A DNA stretch of 43,426 nucleotides from an uncultured Eubacteriales bacterium (GTDB taxonomy: Bacteria; Bacillota; Clostridia; Oscillospirales; Acutalibacteraceae). The translations under genes and the position numbers were made by a program. This document shows, piece by piece, positions 42,964 to 43,426 of the stretch; position 1 is the stretch's first letter, and every line of letters starts with the position of its first letter. Below the pieces are notes generated by a model. That model was not told the origin of the DNA. It saw only the letters and a list, made by a program, of their open reading frames with translations, and made no database searches. The stretch covers positions 1 to 43,426 of the forward strand of contig OMUY01000099.1 of the NCBI GenBank assembly GCA_900314355.1. The letters are read 5' to 3'.

Positions 42964-43104
42964 TTATTCGGAACTTTTTGAATCAGTCGTTTTGTTGTTT
43001 TTAATGACGGAAAAAATTATCGAAACAATATTTACAAGCGTCGCAAATATGGCGTTAAGAAAATGGGAAAGTTCATCAAGCGGGTTATTGAGTTTGCTGT
43101 TCAT
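42964..43104 (-). CDS. Small hydrophobic/amphipathic peptide of 46 residues
   Basis: The minus strand encodes a 46-residue peptide starting MNSKLNNPLDELSHFLNAIF. Residues 10-35 form one hydrophobic helix that could span or lie on the membrane; the tail (36-46) is hydrophilic with Lys, Asp, Ser and Glu. AGGAAG is about ten bases ahead of the ATG, TATAAT stands at 43140-43145 on the same strand, and a strong terminator follows. Family unknown; membrane peptide, small toxin or peptide signal are all possible. It converges with the candidate small RNA but the two transcripts do not overlap. Confidence 0.5.
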   Translation of the reverse strand: MNSKLNNPLDELSHFLNAIFATLVNIVSIIFSVIKNNKTTDSKSSE

Positions 43105-43245
43105 AAAATTGCGCTTCCTAAATAATTAATTTTTTTATTATTATATCTCACAAACAAGATTACAAAATTATTATTTGGAAAAACAAAAAATAAATCCGTC
43201 TCTTTATTTTCAATATTTTATAAAATAATCTGCATTTTTAACATA

Positions 43246-43274
43246 TTGACTTTTATGCAACATATTGATATAAT
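43246..43274 (+). promoter_or_regulatory. Promoter of the terminal partial gene
   Basis: TTGACT (43246-43251), 17-base spacer, TATAAT (43269-43274) preceded by TGA. Divergent from the small peptide gene. Confidence 0.82.
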
Positions 43275-43298
43275 GGATTCGCGACAGGAGGAATAATT

Positions 43299-43426
43299 AT
43301 GGACAATAACGATACTTTCAACAATGATAACACTCAACAGGGATACGGTCAGCAGCCGCCTAAAGATAACGCTCAGCAGGGGTGCGGACAGCAGCCGTTT
43401 AACGAAAATTCTCAGCAGTATTACGG
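43299..43426 (+). CDS. Gln/Asn/Gly-rich protein, N-terminal fragment
   Basis: ATG at 43299 with AGGAGG eight bases ahead opens a frame that runs off the window after 42 codons: MDNNDTFNNDNTQQGYGQQ followed by two more imperfect repeats of an xQQGxGQQP type. Such flexible Gln/Asn/Pro-rich N-termini are common in Clostridia ahead of small membrane domains (DUF4190-like or zinc-ribbon types), but the body is outside the window so the family cannot be told. Confidence 0.7.
   Translation, partial: MDNNDTFNNDNTQQGYGQQPPKDNAQQGCGQQPFNENSQQYY

Noticed and set aside
1-43426. CRISPR array, transposon or prophage
   Set aside because: No regularly spaced repeats, transposase, integrase or phage structural gene was found on either strand.

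Overview
This 43.4 kb stretch looks like a chromosomal segment of a strictly anaerobic, low-to-moderate GC Gram-positive bacterium, most likely a gut- or rumen-type Clostridia (Oscillospiraceae/Ruminococcus-like). The reasons are a V-type instead of F-type ATP synthase operon, a secreted protein with a dockerin type I module, a CIRCE operator, a textbook ribosomal L10 leader with attenuator, an ANTAR regulator, a C_GCAxxG_C_C redox protein, strong GGAGG ribosome binding sites and frequent TTG/GTG starts. Nearly all genes lie on the minus strand; no phage, insertion sequence, CRISPR array or resistance island is visible.

Layout, left to right. 1-420: tRNA-Leu(GAG) and tRNA-Pro(CGG), minus strand, each with its own near-consensus promoter. 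496-7521: a tightly packed five-gene unit read right to left: glycogen phosphorylase, cytosolic alpha-amylase family enzyme, Sfp-type phosphopantetheinyl transferase, IspD/TarI-type cytidylyltransferase and a tandem GT2-like glycosyltransferase. 7522-8702: divergent control region and a small heat-shock gene with CIRCE and a long structured 5' leader. 8701-18206: purA, ANTAR regulator, aminotransferase, serine hydrolase, Mrp, C_GCAxxG_C_C protein, mnmG and a MATE exporter. 18472-20805: two secreted or surface proteins (dockerin protein, LRR protein). 21013-30589: nine-gene V-type ATPase operon in transcription order H-C-I-K-F-E-A-B-D, with an unusually large I subunit and an unusual K subunit. 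30901-35002: rpmG-secE-nusG-rplK-rplA, then rplJ-rplL under their own promoter and leader. 35265-39751: M18 aminopeptidase, a TsaC-CoaE fusion, prfA and a YdbC/PC4-like protein. 40475-42388: lgt and folD on the plus strand. 42389-43426: a candidate small RNA, a previously unlisted 46-residue hydrophobic peptide gene, and the start of a Gln/Asn-rich protein.

The most interesting signals are: the tandem duplication of the cytoplasmic arm in the V-ATPase I subunit; the K subunit with an extra signal-like N-terminus and Ser/Asp-rich linker; the candidate sRNA whose body carries an anti-Shine-Dalgarno-like CCTCCTTTT stretch between a near-consensus promoter and a strong terminator, convergent with a small amphipathic peptide gene; a candidate RNA thermometer in the hsp20 leader; a 26-bp perfect palindrome whose core recurs in two other intergenic regions; the TsaC-CoaE fusion with an altered Walker A motif; and a duplicated short-ORF start upstream of ydbC. 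All functional statements rest on reading the sequence and family knowledge; no searches were run.
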